Shown: positions 10,189 to 19,737 of the stretch, in pieces
Layout of the letters: each line of letters starts with the position of its first letter
Position numbering within the stretch: position 1 is the stretch's first letter
Assembly: GCA_002812745.2 (NCBI GenBank)
Contig: NCSJ02000323.1
Span: forward strand, 1-46,785
Source: Scytalidium lignicola
Taxonomy: Eukaryota > Ascomycota > Leotiomycetes
DNA: 46,785 nt
Direction: 5' to 3'
Translations under genes and position numbers: made by a program
Notes under the pieces: generated by a model
What the model was told of the DNA's origin: nothing
What the model saw: only the letters and a program-made list of their open reading frames with translations
Databases searched by the model: none

Positions 10189-12143
10189 CTATCTGATTTC
10201 GATCTCAGCTATTTCAGCTTCACCACGCTGAACAGCTTCCAGAACTTCCCCCCTCATAATACCTACTACGTCGCAGTCACCTACAAATATGTAGTGCGAG
10301 CCTTGTCTGCGAAGGAGGACGGGAGCCTTATGCCCTTCAAGGACGCCAATGAGGTCTCCAACTTCGGTGGCAAGAGGCCCCAAGCCGATGTATCCCTTTT
10401 CAGTATGAAAACATCTCATACCGAATCGTAACTGCCTAGATCTCGCAATATAAGACTCTCGGTGACTAGTGGGTACCACAGGCAGAGATGTTAACTCGTC
10501 CCGCCCAAGTATAAGACGAGACAGCTTAGGTATCTCATGTCGACCGTGCTTATTAGCCCATGGTTGCAAAATGTTGGCGAAGACGATATATTTGTAGGAC
10601 TGAAATAATTGCGAATCTAGTTGCAAGTCACATGCGCTCGGCTTTGTCCCATCATATCCTCCGACCCATAGGATAACGATAGCGTCGAAGCGTGAGATTC
10701 CAGACGGGTAGGCCAGATCGCCCGGCTTCTCAATATCAATCATCTCGACCAAGTCCCACTCTTTCAAATCCCAGCCAGTCTTGTCCTCCGTTCTCGAGAC
10801 CCTATCCCACACAACCGCAGGGCCCCGGATCCATTTACGATCAATGACCCTCATTTGGAGCCCGTCATTGGATGGAAAGGCATGAGATTGGGGATATCTC
10901 CAGATCCGAAGCCTTGCCGGAGTGGGAAGTCTCCAGTCTGGCACCCAAGAAGGTGAATCCGGACGTATCAAAGAGTCTGGCCCATTGCGACTATGCTCTA
11001 TGCCTGCAAAACACAGAGAGTCTAAAGGGTGGGCCTTGAGACAATGCCGAGCCACTTCAACAAAGACGTCCGCAACTGTCATATTTTCTCCATAATCTGG
11101 TACGATGTCCAAGTTAATTAAGCCTAGAAGTCCGTAAACATGGTCTCGGGGATCTGATGCTTCGTGAAAATCCAGTAACGGGCGCATATGTAAGAATTCA
11201 GAGCGTCCCTCCGAAACACCATTAACTGGCTGTTTCTGATGTAGATGCTGAAATCGCAGCGTTGCTAACAGGCGGAGCGGGGCGATACATTCGATCAATC
11301 TCCACAACAAGTGAAATGGCAGAGAACCGGGACGTCCACTAGGCATTTTGCTCAACATGGTAACGGCGCTGTAAAATGCATCTGGTTCAGGCATGTCCGT
11401 GAATTTCTCGCCACACAACAGTCTCAAGTTTGACGGCAGTACTAATTCTTGAACGATCCATATCCGTTTCCAAAAGGGGCGTTTAAGCAAGAGCATCAAC
11501 TTCTCTAGTCTGTCATTTGACTGGATCCTTTTGTCACTGTTCATCGTGTATGTTCCATTCACTGTCAGGAGCTCTGGCATTTTTGTAATCCACTCGAAGT
11601 GATTAGGATAACTTATTACATTTCTGAAAATATTCTCAAAGGTCTTGAGAGCTTGGCTACCGCCATGCTCATCTGGCCCAAGCCAGGCAATAACTCGCTC
11701 TGCTTTGGAATATATATCTTTCATTAGTAAAACCTGCTGGTTACGTTCCATAATGTCTCTTTGGTTAATAGCTATATGAGAGATTAGAAACTAAGCATCA
11801 ATATTGTGTCACCCAAATGCATACTGATGGCATCAGCCCAAAGAACAATGTCCCCGAAACTCCTCTGAATTTGTTGGAGAGCTGATGCCAAGTTGGAGGT
11901 CACGGTAAAAGGAATGCCATCCACGAGGATATCCTCGGTGATAGAAGCATCTCCCCAAACGTACGAGAGCGCAGTATATACCCTGCTAGGATTCCGTTTG
12001 AGCGCCATCAGCTCAAGCGAGCATGACAATTGGGTTGTGGTAGATGAATGCGAATGTAGGACGATTACCCGTGTGCATGATTCGTTCACGGGCAATTGCT
12101 CGTAGACTGGATGGTACACTCGCCGCCTGTCACTCAATTCCAT
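10189..12143 (-). CDS. HET-domain (heterokaryon incompatibility) protein
   Basis: A member of the HET family, which takes part in non-self recognition and programmed cell death when incompatible hyphae fuse. Exon 1 is 12143-11825 and exon 2 is 11771-10189. The 53-bp intron (11772-11824, donor GTATGC, acceptor ATATAG) falls exactly inside the hallmark block, giving WADAI...INQRD...ERNQQV across the junction. The earlier hallmark YTALSYVWGD is at about residue 65. The predicted protein has 633 residues. The N-terminal third is the HET domain. The remainder has no recognised effector or repeat domain, but its end (LRRQGSHYIFVGDCDVVGIM) is typical of HET proteins that end in a conserved glycine-rich strand region. 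No frameshift or stop is seen, so the gene looks intact. Its specificity cannot be inferred. Confidence 0.9.
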
Positions 12144-12317
12144 CGCGATCTGTTGGAATTTGAAGAATTAATAGGTTCCACGGCAGGTTACGTATTTAAC
12201 GGTCACCAATTTCAACACTTCTCGTCTTATACTGTGAATATTCTGCGAGCGGATGGCGTCGATGGAGCCCCCTTGTTTCGGAGAAGACTACACTAAATTA
12301 AGTTACTGTACTTACGT

Positions 12318-12361
12318 ACGTAAATCCCGGTGTTACCGATCACCCTGTGTTACCGATCACT
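12318..12361 (+). repeat. Solo terminus of an ACGTAAATCCC-type TIR element
   Basis: ACGTAAATCCCGGTGTTACC is followed by a second TGTTACCGATCAC copy. It resembles in layout the ends of the elements at 13744 and 14191 (ACGTAA, then two related short blocks). No matching inverted copy was found elsewhere in the window, so the partner end is lost or too decayed to see. Confidence 0.5.
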
Positions 12362-12427
12362 TCCCCTCCAACTTCGTATTCAACATCAAATATTCAACCA
12401 CAAATAACTAATATTCGAATATGTTTA

Positions 12428-12490
12428 ATGACTAGCTAAATTAGGACATTTGTTTATCTTATGCTCTGTACTTCCACACCCTGAGCACTT
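12428..12490 (-). pseudogene. Transposon remnant with CCHC zinc knuckle
   Basis: Read on the minus strand this short stretch encodes KCSGCGSTEHKINKCPN, which has the C-x2-C-x4-H-x4-C spacing of a CCHC zinc knuckle as found in retroelement Gag and some DNA transposases. Stops flank it in the same frame and the surroundings are AT-rich, so it is a relic. The parent element type cannot be told. Confidence 0.4.
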
Positions 12491-13266
12491 GGATGGCCGT
12501 CGCTATGGTACTGGCAAGGTTTAGGTCATACCCTCTGAATTTGCCACCTCCACCACTTCCTAAGCAATTGCACTTGATTAAGCCAATTCCTAAGCTTCCT
12601 GCCTTGTCAAAGAGCCTGTATAAACTAACTGTTTCCTAGATCTACGTAATTTTCATTATATTGAAGCATTTTCAACTTATAATCACTCTATATCTTCAGT
12701 TATAAATACTATACTATGCATGACCATTTCACATCCTTTAACTAGTTGATTTAAAGCAGTTTTCATAAGGGTTGTAAGACTATATTATTCTTTAAGCAAT
12801 TGTTGAATAGATTAAGATTGCAAATGTAATTGAACAAGGTTATGAGGTGTCTGTAGAATCCATCATACTCTAGAATTGTTATTATGAGTACTCCTTGGAA
12901 ATATAAGTATATAATCAACCTGAATATATAATTTAGCTAGTATATACTCTAGTTTATAAGGAATCAATCTAATAACTGCAAATCTACTTTGAATAGTTAT
13001 TGATTTGAAAGTTTACTAAGATACAATTAAATATAACTCCAGGAAATCCTCTTTGTTAATATATTGAATTTTATCATATACTTTGTTTTCAAGTTGAGTA
13101 TTATATATATGTTTAACAATTAAAAAACAAGTTACATCAAGTAGTTGAAAAAGATATAATGAATAAGAAAGCATACATATTAAAATAATTTTATACTTGT
13201 TGGCATGGTCACATGTAGGCTAGAATCACGTGTAGATTAGGTGCACGTGTAGATAAGATAAGGCTA

Positions 13267-13334
13267 GTTCGGTTGCGGTAGGGGAGGGCGGTACTGCACG
13301 GCAGTACTCCCCATATAACTACCGCAGTACGAAC
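13267..13334. repeat. 68-bp imperfect hairpin
   Basis: Two nested inverted repeats: an outer pair GTTCGGTTGCGGTAG / CTACCGCAGTACGAAC and an inner pair GGTACTGC / GCAGTAC next to GGGAG / CCCC. It lies 9 bp left of the 398-bp MITE. It may be a miniature foldback element. No target duplication is clear. Confidence 0.5.
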
Positions 13335-13343
13335 CTACCTATA

Positions 13344-13741
13344 GCTAACAACAATCAACTACCATATCAACACGTATTACCTCCATATATTGGAGATGTA
13401 CGTTCACCGTAGAGGTGAACCGACAATACTAAGAACAAAATAAGTCAAATTCAAGTATTACATAACTTTTATAACTATCAAGAATTAATATACAATATTA
13501 ACCTTTAGTTTTTTCTTTAATAACAAATTCAAAGGTTTTCTCAAGCTATTCAAGGTCAATTTAATTGTTTATCTATTTATTATCACTTTGTTTATCTCTT
13601 TAACCTTCAAGTAACAGATTACTCAAAGTTAGTTGATAATGTTTACTCTTAAAAATAATTGTCGGTTCACCTCTACGGTGAACGTACATCTCCAATATAT
13701 GGAGGTAATACGTGTTGATATGGTAGTTGATTGTTGTTAGC
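13344..13741. mobile_element. 398-bp MITE with 84-bp perfect terminal inverted repeats
   Basis: Positions 13344-13427 and the reverse complement of 13658-13741 are identical over 84 bp, starting GCTAACAACAATCAACTACC and ending GAACCGACAAT. TA flanks both ends (13342-13343 and 13742-13743). Each arm contains two small palindromes, CTCCATATATTGGAG and GTTCACCGTAGAGGTGAAC. The 230-bp middle is AT-rich with no coding frame. Perfect arms in otherwise decayed DNA suggest a fairly recent insertion. Confidence 0.9.
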
Positions 13742-13743
13742 TA

Positions 13744-14182
13744 ACGTAAATCCCTATCGGTCGGATCACCCCATGGGTCGGATCAGTGAAATTTACCGCA
13801 TAATCAAGCAAAACGGCCCCCTAGCAAACTCAATAGTTATAAATGCTAGCAACATAATATTATATATGATGATTGGTTATTCGAATATAATATTAAACAG
13901 TAGATTCTTGAGTTTCTCAAATTTCTCAGAATCTTATAACATTGAAAAATATAATTCTAGACCTCAAAATCATGATTATTGGATTATATAATCTTAACCA
14001 CAGATGCTGGTTTTCTTAAAATTTGGTTATTTATTAAAAATCAATATATAAATTCAATTTTCAATTTTATAGTTATGACTTGATTTGGTAATTGAGTTTG
14101 CTAGGGGGCCGTTTTGCTTGATTGTGCGGTAAANTTTCACTGATCCGACCTATATGGTGATCCGACCGATAGGGATTTACGT
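13744..14182. mobile_element. 439-bp MITE with ~90-bp TIRs, ACGTAAATCCC ends
   Basis: The left arm begins ACGTAAATCCCTATCGGTCG and the right arm, reverse-complemented, begins identically. They match for about 90 bp with few differences, down to GGCCCCCTAGCAAACTCAA. TA flanks lie at 13742-13743 and 14183-14184, and the left TA is shared with the neighbouring 398-bp MITE. The right arm carries an N at 14134 where the left arm has no base. No transposase is encoded. Confidence 0.9.
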
Positions 14183-14190
14183 TATAGTTA

Positions 14191-14618
14191 ACGTAATTCC
14201 CGGTCCACCGGGACACCCGGTCTACCGAGACAGTGAAATTTACTGCAAAATCAACGAAAACTGCACATCAATAGCTCAACAAATATAAATTTATATTTAA
14301 CCAAACTTTAAAATCTATTTATTTATTTGATAATTAATAAGTATACAAATTTTGACATGTTTAGCATATATCGTTTATGCTATATAATAAAATGACCTTG
14401 TGCTGAAGGTCTAAAATCTAATCTAACCATATTAGAAGCACTTAAACAAAAAATTGACTGGATATTTGAAATTAGATTAAAGTAATTAGCTATTTTGCTA
14501 AGAATTANTTTTTTTAAACTGTGTAGTTGTTGAGGTTTTAAAGACTAAATTTTCTCGATTTTGCAGTAAATTTCACCGTCTCGGTAGACCGGGTGTCCCG
14601 GTGGACCGGGAATTACGT
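14191..14618. mobile_element. 428-bp MITE with ~60-bp TIRs, ACGTAATTCCC ends
   Basis: The left arm begins ACGTAATTCCCGGTCCACCG. The right arm, reverse-complemented, is the same and matches on through CACCCGGTCTACCGAGAC and GTGAAATTTACTGCAAAATC with one mismatch. TA flanks lie at 14189-14190 and 14619-14620. The interior is AT-rich with no coding frame, and an N is present at 14508. Same end type as the 439-bp element, but a different subfamily. Confidence 0.9.
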
Positions 14619-14620
14619 TA

Positions 14621-15300
14621 CCCATTTTCAGGCTTATGTAAGGTTTGCCTTAGTCATCAACCCTCTTAAAATTTCTCAACCTCTGCGCGTGTAGGGTCAT
14701 CTGTATAAATTCAAGATATCTAAGGAGTAAAGAAGCACTCTAGCTAGCTATATAATAGAGGTAAAATTAGGTGTAGATCCCTGTATTTATAGAGATTTTC
14801 ATGCTTAGAGATTACGATTCTATCGCATTATATCACTTTGTTTAATATACCCTCTGTAAGGAGTACGGACGGAGGGAGGCGTCGCCACGGTAGTCGGTGG
14901 CGCACGTGACGTAGGGAACGCTAATTAAAATATATTTAAAGATTTTTTAGATTTATATATAAATTTCTAGTCACGTGATGTTTGTTATTAATTAGTATTT
15001 TAATTAATTTTAATTATTATATTAATTTAATTGGTATTAATTTGGGCTAATACTAAATTAATTAATTAAATTCCGAGCTCTGGTTAATTATAGTTGTATC
15101 CTTCGCATTACATCGTACAAGTTAATTGCTCTCTGAAGAGAAATACTAAGACCTCGGGATCCTCCGCAGTAGAACTAGAGCTTTATATCATCTCTCAACT
15201 GCGTTCCTTGTTATGTTTAATTAGCCCAGGCCTCCCTTCATCAAAGCCTTCTGTTCAACTACAAGCATCGCGTCTTGTGGCCAGGTACCGCAAACGCAAG
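14621..15300. other. Intergenic upstream of the Arl3-like gene
   Basis: Mixed, then AT-rich (about 14930-15070), then ordinary promoter-proximal sequence. The frame of the gene is open upstream of its ATG to about 15094, but no better start is evident. No other feature recognised. Confidence 0.5.
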
Positions 15301-16033
15301 ATGTACCACCTAGCCAAAGGGCTCTATCTATACGCAACGAGCAAAGAAGGTACGGCACGATGCGATTACCCAGGCAATAAATCACCATTCGATTCCCATG
15401 CGCAAAAATAATATCACATAACTAATTTTCTGCCCTTCTGCAGAATACTCCGTCCTCCTTCTCGGCCTCGACAATGCCGGAAAAACCACCTTCCACGAAC
15501 AAGTCAAGGCCCTCTTCCTCCCCTCACACCCCACCCCGAAAGTAAAAACAGTGCCCACGGTCGGCCAGAATGTCTCTACCATCACCCTTCCCGACATGTA
15601 TCTCAAGATCTGGGACGTCGGTGGTCAGCACAGCCTGCGCAAGCTCTGGGAGAGTTATTACGCGTCCTGCCACGCGATCGTATTCGTGATAGACAGCACG
15701 GATATCGGAGATGGCAATTTCGAGAACGATGCCTCTGGGCGATTAGAAGAGTGTCGATTGGTGCTGGAAGATGTGTTGCAGCATTCGGAAACGGAGGGTG
15801 TGCCGGTGTTGGTGCTGGCGAATAAGCAGGATCGCGAAGATTGTGTTGAGGTCGTGAGGATCAAGGAGGGGTTGGTTAAGAAGGTGTTTGAGGGCGAGAA
15901 GGGGTCTAGTATAAGGGATTCGCGGGTATTGCCAATCAGTGCTCTTACGGGAACGGGAGTCAAAGAGGCTGTGGAGTGGGTTAGGACCAGAGTTAAGTGG
16001 AATAAGGAAGGCAGACCACCGGTCATGAGGTGA
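15301..16033 (+). CDS. arl3: ADP-ribosylation factor-like GTPase, Arl3/ARFRP1 type
   Basis: A Golgi-associated small GTPase. In yeast Arl3 recruits Arl1 and GRIP-domain tethers to the trans-Golgi. Exons are 15301-15349 and 15444-16033, with a 94-bp intron (donor GTACGG, branch ACTAAT, acceptor CTGCAG), giving 212 residues. All GTPase motifs are present: GLDNAGKT at about 22-29, the switch-I block TVPTVGQNV, WDVGGQ at about 72, NKQD at about 142 and SALTG near the end. The N-terminus is MYHLAKGLYLY, close to the MFHL-type start of the Arl3/ARFRP1 group. It lacks the Gly2 used for myristoylation in Arf and is expected to be N-acetylated instead. It converges on the carbonic-anhydrase-like gene. 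Confidence 0.88.
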
Positions 16034-16299
16034 GGAGCCTTTGTATGTTTTGGGCAAGCAATGTTTTAAATGGGCGTTTATATGGATCATGAGTGGCGTT
16101 ATGGGGCATCCTGAGATACCGAGGGCTTAGTTTAGAGTCATTATCTGTTTTATATATATAGGTGAGTCTAGTTAACAGGATTATATTGAGCATCGATTTG
16201 CTAAAGGTAGCTCATAGTCTTGCAAAACTATCGAATCATATCTTAGCTATATTTTATAGACTTTATAGCATATATTTAAGTACATTGATCCCCCATCCC

Positions 16300-17612
16300 T
16301 CATGCAATCTCTTTCAACAAGCCGGTATGAGTGTCCTGCACAAACCCGTATACTTCCATCCCTTTAAAGTAAGGCGAAGCTTTCAAGAATGCAACATCTT
16401 CCTTTACAGTCTCCTCTGGACTATATTGATAAATCAGTCAGTGATAAATCGTGTTTTTCAGTTCTTCAAGTACAACAATAACAAACTACAGGTCATGCAG
16501 GACGGGGTGCCTACTCGTTAATAGCTCCAAACGACAAAGCATCAATCTCATTTGCTTCCGGTGCACCTTCAGGAAGTCTATCTCTCAGACTTTGACGGAT
16601 CTCTTCGTCAGACATATAGTACATGCCGCAGTCTATCCAATTCTTAGTAAGTCCATTTCCTTATAGAACAAAAGTGGAGATAGGGCGGGCAGAGGTTTAG
16701 GGGTTTCAGACCAGTATGATGAATAACCATGATTGACCCTGTTCTACCATGTGATCCTACTGCTGTGAGGACGTATAATGTGTTCAAGGCATTTTGAACT
16801 CTGCCTCCCGCTACACGAATTGTTCCAGTTTCTGTTACGGTTGAGGTTAGAATTTGCTGGCTTCGTATATTCGGCAACTTGACTTTGGAGACCGAGAATT
16901 GAATCAACTGGATTAGTAAAATAACAATGGACCTTTTTTTTTACCGTGGCTAGGATTACTGAATAGTGGCTATGGAACAAGAAAACAAGCCGGAATAGAG
17001 AAGTGAAACAAAAATTAAAATAAAAACCATAGCTCACTAACTATTTAAAGGCCCCATCCCTAGATACTCCTCAGGACAACATCTTGGATCAGTACAAGCC
17101 ACTGGTTTTCGTATAACTCGTCAGTATGTCAACGGTTAAATCCAAGGTCTCAATATACAATTTTAAGAGTAAATTTTAAAGACAGTCTACTCAAACCAAC
17201 TCAACCCAAAAAACGGAAAGCATAGAACACAAAGCAAAATACAACATTTAACCCTCTGCATGGGAATAGAAAACTGAAAATATATGACAATTCGAATATA
17301 TTGCATACCAATGTAACATTGTCCCTCAGCACTTTCCCTCGTCCACTTCTGGATCTGAGTAAAANTAGATCGGGGGCTTGAATTCTTCACTGGCCGCCCA
17401 TTTCCTATAGACACAATTCAATCAGATATCTGCAAGATGATTATAATCCATCATATATGATATCCGGTAGTAGATTCACTAATCCACTGGGTTACGTTTG
17501 ATAGGGTAAAAGTATATAAGTGCGGGGCAAGGGGGAAGCGATAAGGAGTGGCAAATCTTTACTTATTCCCAGTGACGTAGTCATCGACCCTGGGGTCTCT
17601 TTGACTTGTCAT
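16300..17612 (-). CDS. Beta-carbonic-anhydrase-like protein, six exons
   Basis: A small zinc enzyme of the beta-carbonic-anhydrase fold (CO2 hydration to bicarbonate), or a close relative. Exons on the minus strand: 17612-17563, 17404-17309, 17101-17042, 16831-16712, 16632-16515 and 16420-16300. All five introns are GT-AG and all phases agree, provided the single N at 17365 is treated as an extra character. The product is then 187 residues, a usual length for short fungal members. Expected metal and active-site residues are present: CTDPR (Cys51, Asp53, Arg55) and HHTDCG (His107, Cys110). RVAGG (74-78) stands where many family members have RNAGG. The C-terminus KEDVAFLKASP...TGLLKEIA is typical of the family. 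The start ATG gives MTSQRDPRVDDYVTGNKKW. The gene is easily missed because most exons are short. Activity is inferred, not shown. Confidence 0.85.
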
Positions 17613-18267
17613 TTTTTGCTCTTTTTCGGTGGTGTTTTGGGACTCTATAATGAAGAAGATGAGATGTCCATTGCAATTGAAGTTGCTAAGTACTAACCAA
17701 GGAAGTTTAGGATATTTCAAAATTGGAACCGTTAGGATTAGGTTTCACGTTATCTCAAGCCATTGACGGTGCCTAACTTGATCGGGTGGACCAGTTTCAA
17801 AGATTGGCATTTGCGAGTGCCTATCGCCGTCGGCGAGGCGGCCGTGGCACAAGTCCGTGACGTAGTTTTTATCCCCCTACGGCCTGTGCCGTAGGTTTCT
17901 AGTTTGGGTCACCTTCCAGGTTAAAATAAACTTTTCCGTCGAGGCTCATATGCATGCACGGGAGATGGCCTGCATAAGTGAATTTCAGTGATCCGGTGAT
18001 CAACATGCTGCAGTAAAATCCCCTAGATCAATTCAGTTATCCTTCAGCATTAACCGGACTTTGCCTAACATGGCGGTCAGGGGTTTCCAGTATTATGGCC
18101 GTGCGTAGAGATACTTTCGTTTGTGTCTCTCGCTCTAGGAGAATGTTACACAACCTCAGCTTCACATCGTGACCTGAAATATGGTCAGTAGAGGATTGTG
18201 GAATCTGTGCATCGATGGTCAGATACTGAGAGCCTAAAAGTTGTCATTATCCTAACTCCCCCATTAG
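17613..18267. other. Intergenic between the carbonic-anhydrase-like gene and the F-box pseudogene
   Basis: It holds the promoter side of the minus-strand gene. A perfect 8-bp inverted repeat CCTACGGC/GCCGTAGG with a 4-bp loop lies at 17876-17895. Otherwise nothing recognised; the right part may hold unrecognised upstream exons of the decayed gene. Confidence 0.4.
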
Positions 18268-19737
18268 GGAGATGAAATAACCCTACGGAAAATCAAAGAA
18301 ATACCGCAATCCGTAGACAACTTTGACGAATGGGAACCGGTCTCTTTGCCCAGTCCGCTCCATTCCAATCTGGATTATGTGTATACGGTCAATATAGATA
18401 ATGGTATCCTAACGATCTCTCAATGGAAAACTGATAACCAAGTTTTGCGGCCTTCCTTCGTACAGATTGAGTTAGCTAAACTCTGGACAAACCGCCTCAC
18501 TATCATCTGAAATCTTGCACGGAATTACAAGCAAATCCTTCGCTGAAAGTTCACCTTCGGGCGGTGATAAATTAATCAAGTCGACTATCTCTGTAGAGCT
18601 GAAATTTGACTTTTCTCCGCCCACAGCCTTGAATGAACTTCAGGAAAGATTGCTAATGAATTTTATTTTTACTTGGAGATTTTATATTGACAACTTGATG
18701 ACATGGGCATATCTCTCTCCAGCATTTAATACATTTGCTATTGCTTTTCTTCGTCTAGCAGCATGGGATATCGAAGTATCTTTTGATAGCCAAATTAGCC
18801 AAGTTGAGCTTCCAATAACTTTTAAGTCTATTCCACGTTGAAAAGGCCCTGAAACAAATGTATACTGGTTTCATGGGTTTCTTATTACGCTACATGATGT
18901 CATAGACACAGAAGCTTCAATTTCTATAGCAATTTCAAAGGCAATCTCTTTTCTTTCCGGTTTAGATCAGATAAAAGACAGTACTCGTTTGATTATCATC
19001 TCACTCCACCACATCGTATTTGTTCAACTTTCTGGCAAATCAGTCTTGTGTTCTCCAGTGCTTTCCGCTTATTGTCGATAGCTTAGCATTGCAATGCTCT
19101 CCTGGTTTCCGTGCCTTAACTTATATCTTGTCCTCAAACTGCTGGAAGGAATCTTTAGCTCGAAGAGAATGCTAGGGGTTTAATTTACCCTCGGAAATCT
19201 TTGAAATATTCCTTCAATCATTAGCACCTAGGGATTTTGTCTCGTTATCACAAGCATCGTTCACTGCAGAGGAACGGTACTACTCATCGATTTCGCAATT
19301 GAAAGATTTCAGTATGCGAAAGTTTGATTGTTTAGTCCCTTGTCGTGGCAGGCGGGAAGGTCTAGAGGTGCATGGTGTCTGCTGCTCTATGTGTTATACC
19401 TTGAAGACACCTGGAATGCACAAATCTAGCATCTAGATCGGCAAATCTACAATACATATGTGCGGACTGTCAAAAAAACAAGCACTGTACAACACATCGA
19501 CCAGGAGGTATTAACCACATAAGTCGACGAAGATATGAGGGACAAGATTCAAAGGTTATCGTCAGCGGTAATAGAAAGTTCCTTCAACTACGACTTTCTA
19601 AACCAGCGAACCTTCGACCAGAGCTACGATGGCCCAGAAACCTTGATTCCATCTCGCCGTCGACGATAGATTATACAGTTCTCTTTGGTGGTACCTTTTT
19701 AGGACTGGCATACGGACTTGAACAAGATTCTTGTTAA
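18268..19737 (+). pseudogene. Decayed F-box / Cys-rich finger gene of a fungal family
   Basis: Coding-like segments follow each other in different frames: about 18268-18478 (including FDEWEPVSLPSPLHSNLDYV), about 18479-19075 (including FLRLAAWDIEVSFDS and TNVYWFHGFLITLHD), about 19079-19400 and about 19409-19737. The third contains an F-box-like stretch, LPSEIFEIFLQSLAPRDFVS, near 19185. It is followed by a Cys-rich region with VCCSMCY near 19375, and the fourth continues with ECTNLASR and CADCQKNKHC, a PHD/RING-like arrangement. Lesions: frame change near 18478, TGA at 18839-18841 where TGG is likely, frame change near 19077, TAG near 19170, frame change near 19409. The last segment ends LAYGLEQDSC at TAA 19735-19737. 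I infer a dead copy of a family that pairs an F-box with a zinc finger; the family match is from memory of its pattern. Confidence 0.6.

Larger units (their letters stand above)
12144..13266. other. Intergenic, mostly AT-rich decayed transposon DNA
   Basis: Ordinary sequence to about 12310, then a lone MITE-type end at about 12318 (separate entry), a zinc-knuckle remnant on the minus strand at 12428-12490 (separate entry), and AT-rich DNA without genes. Near 13215-13260 there are two imperfect copies of CACGTGTAGAT. Confidence 0.55.

Noticed and set aside
12428..12490. Calling the zinc-knuckle relic a retrotransposon Gag
   Set aside because: Only the knuckle is readable. No integrase or reverse-transcriptase motif was recognised nearby, so the element class is left open.
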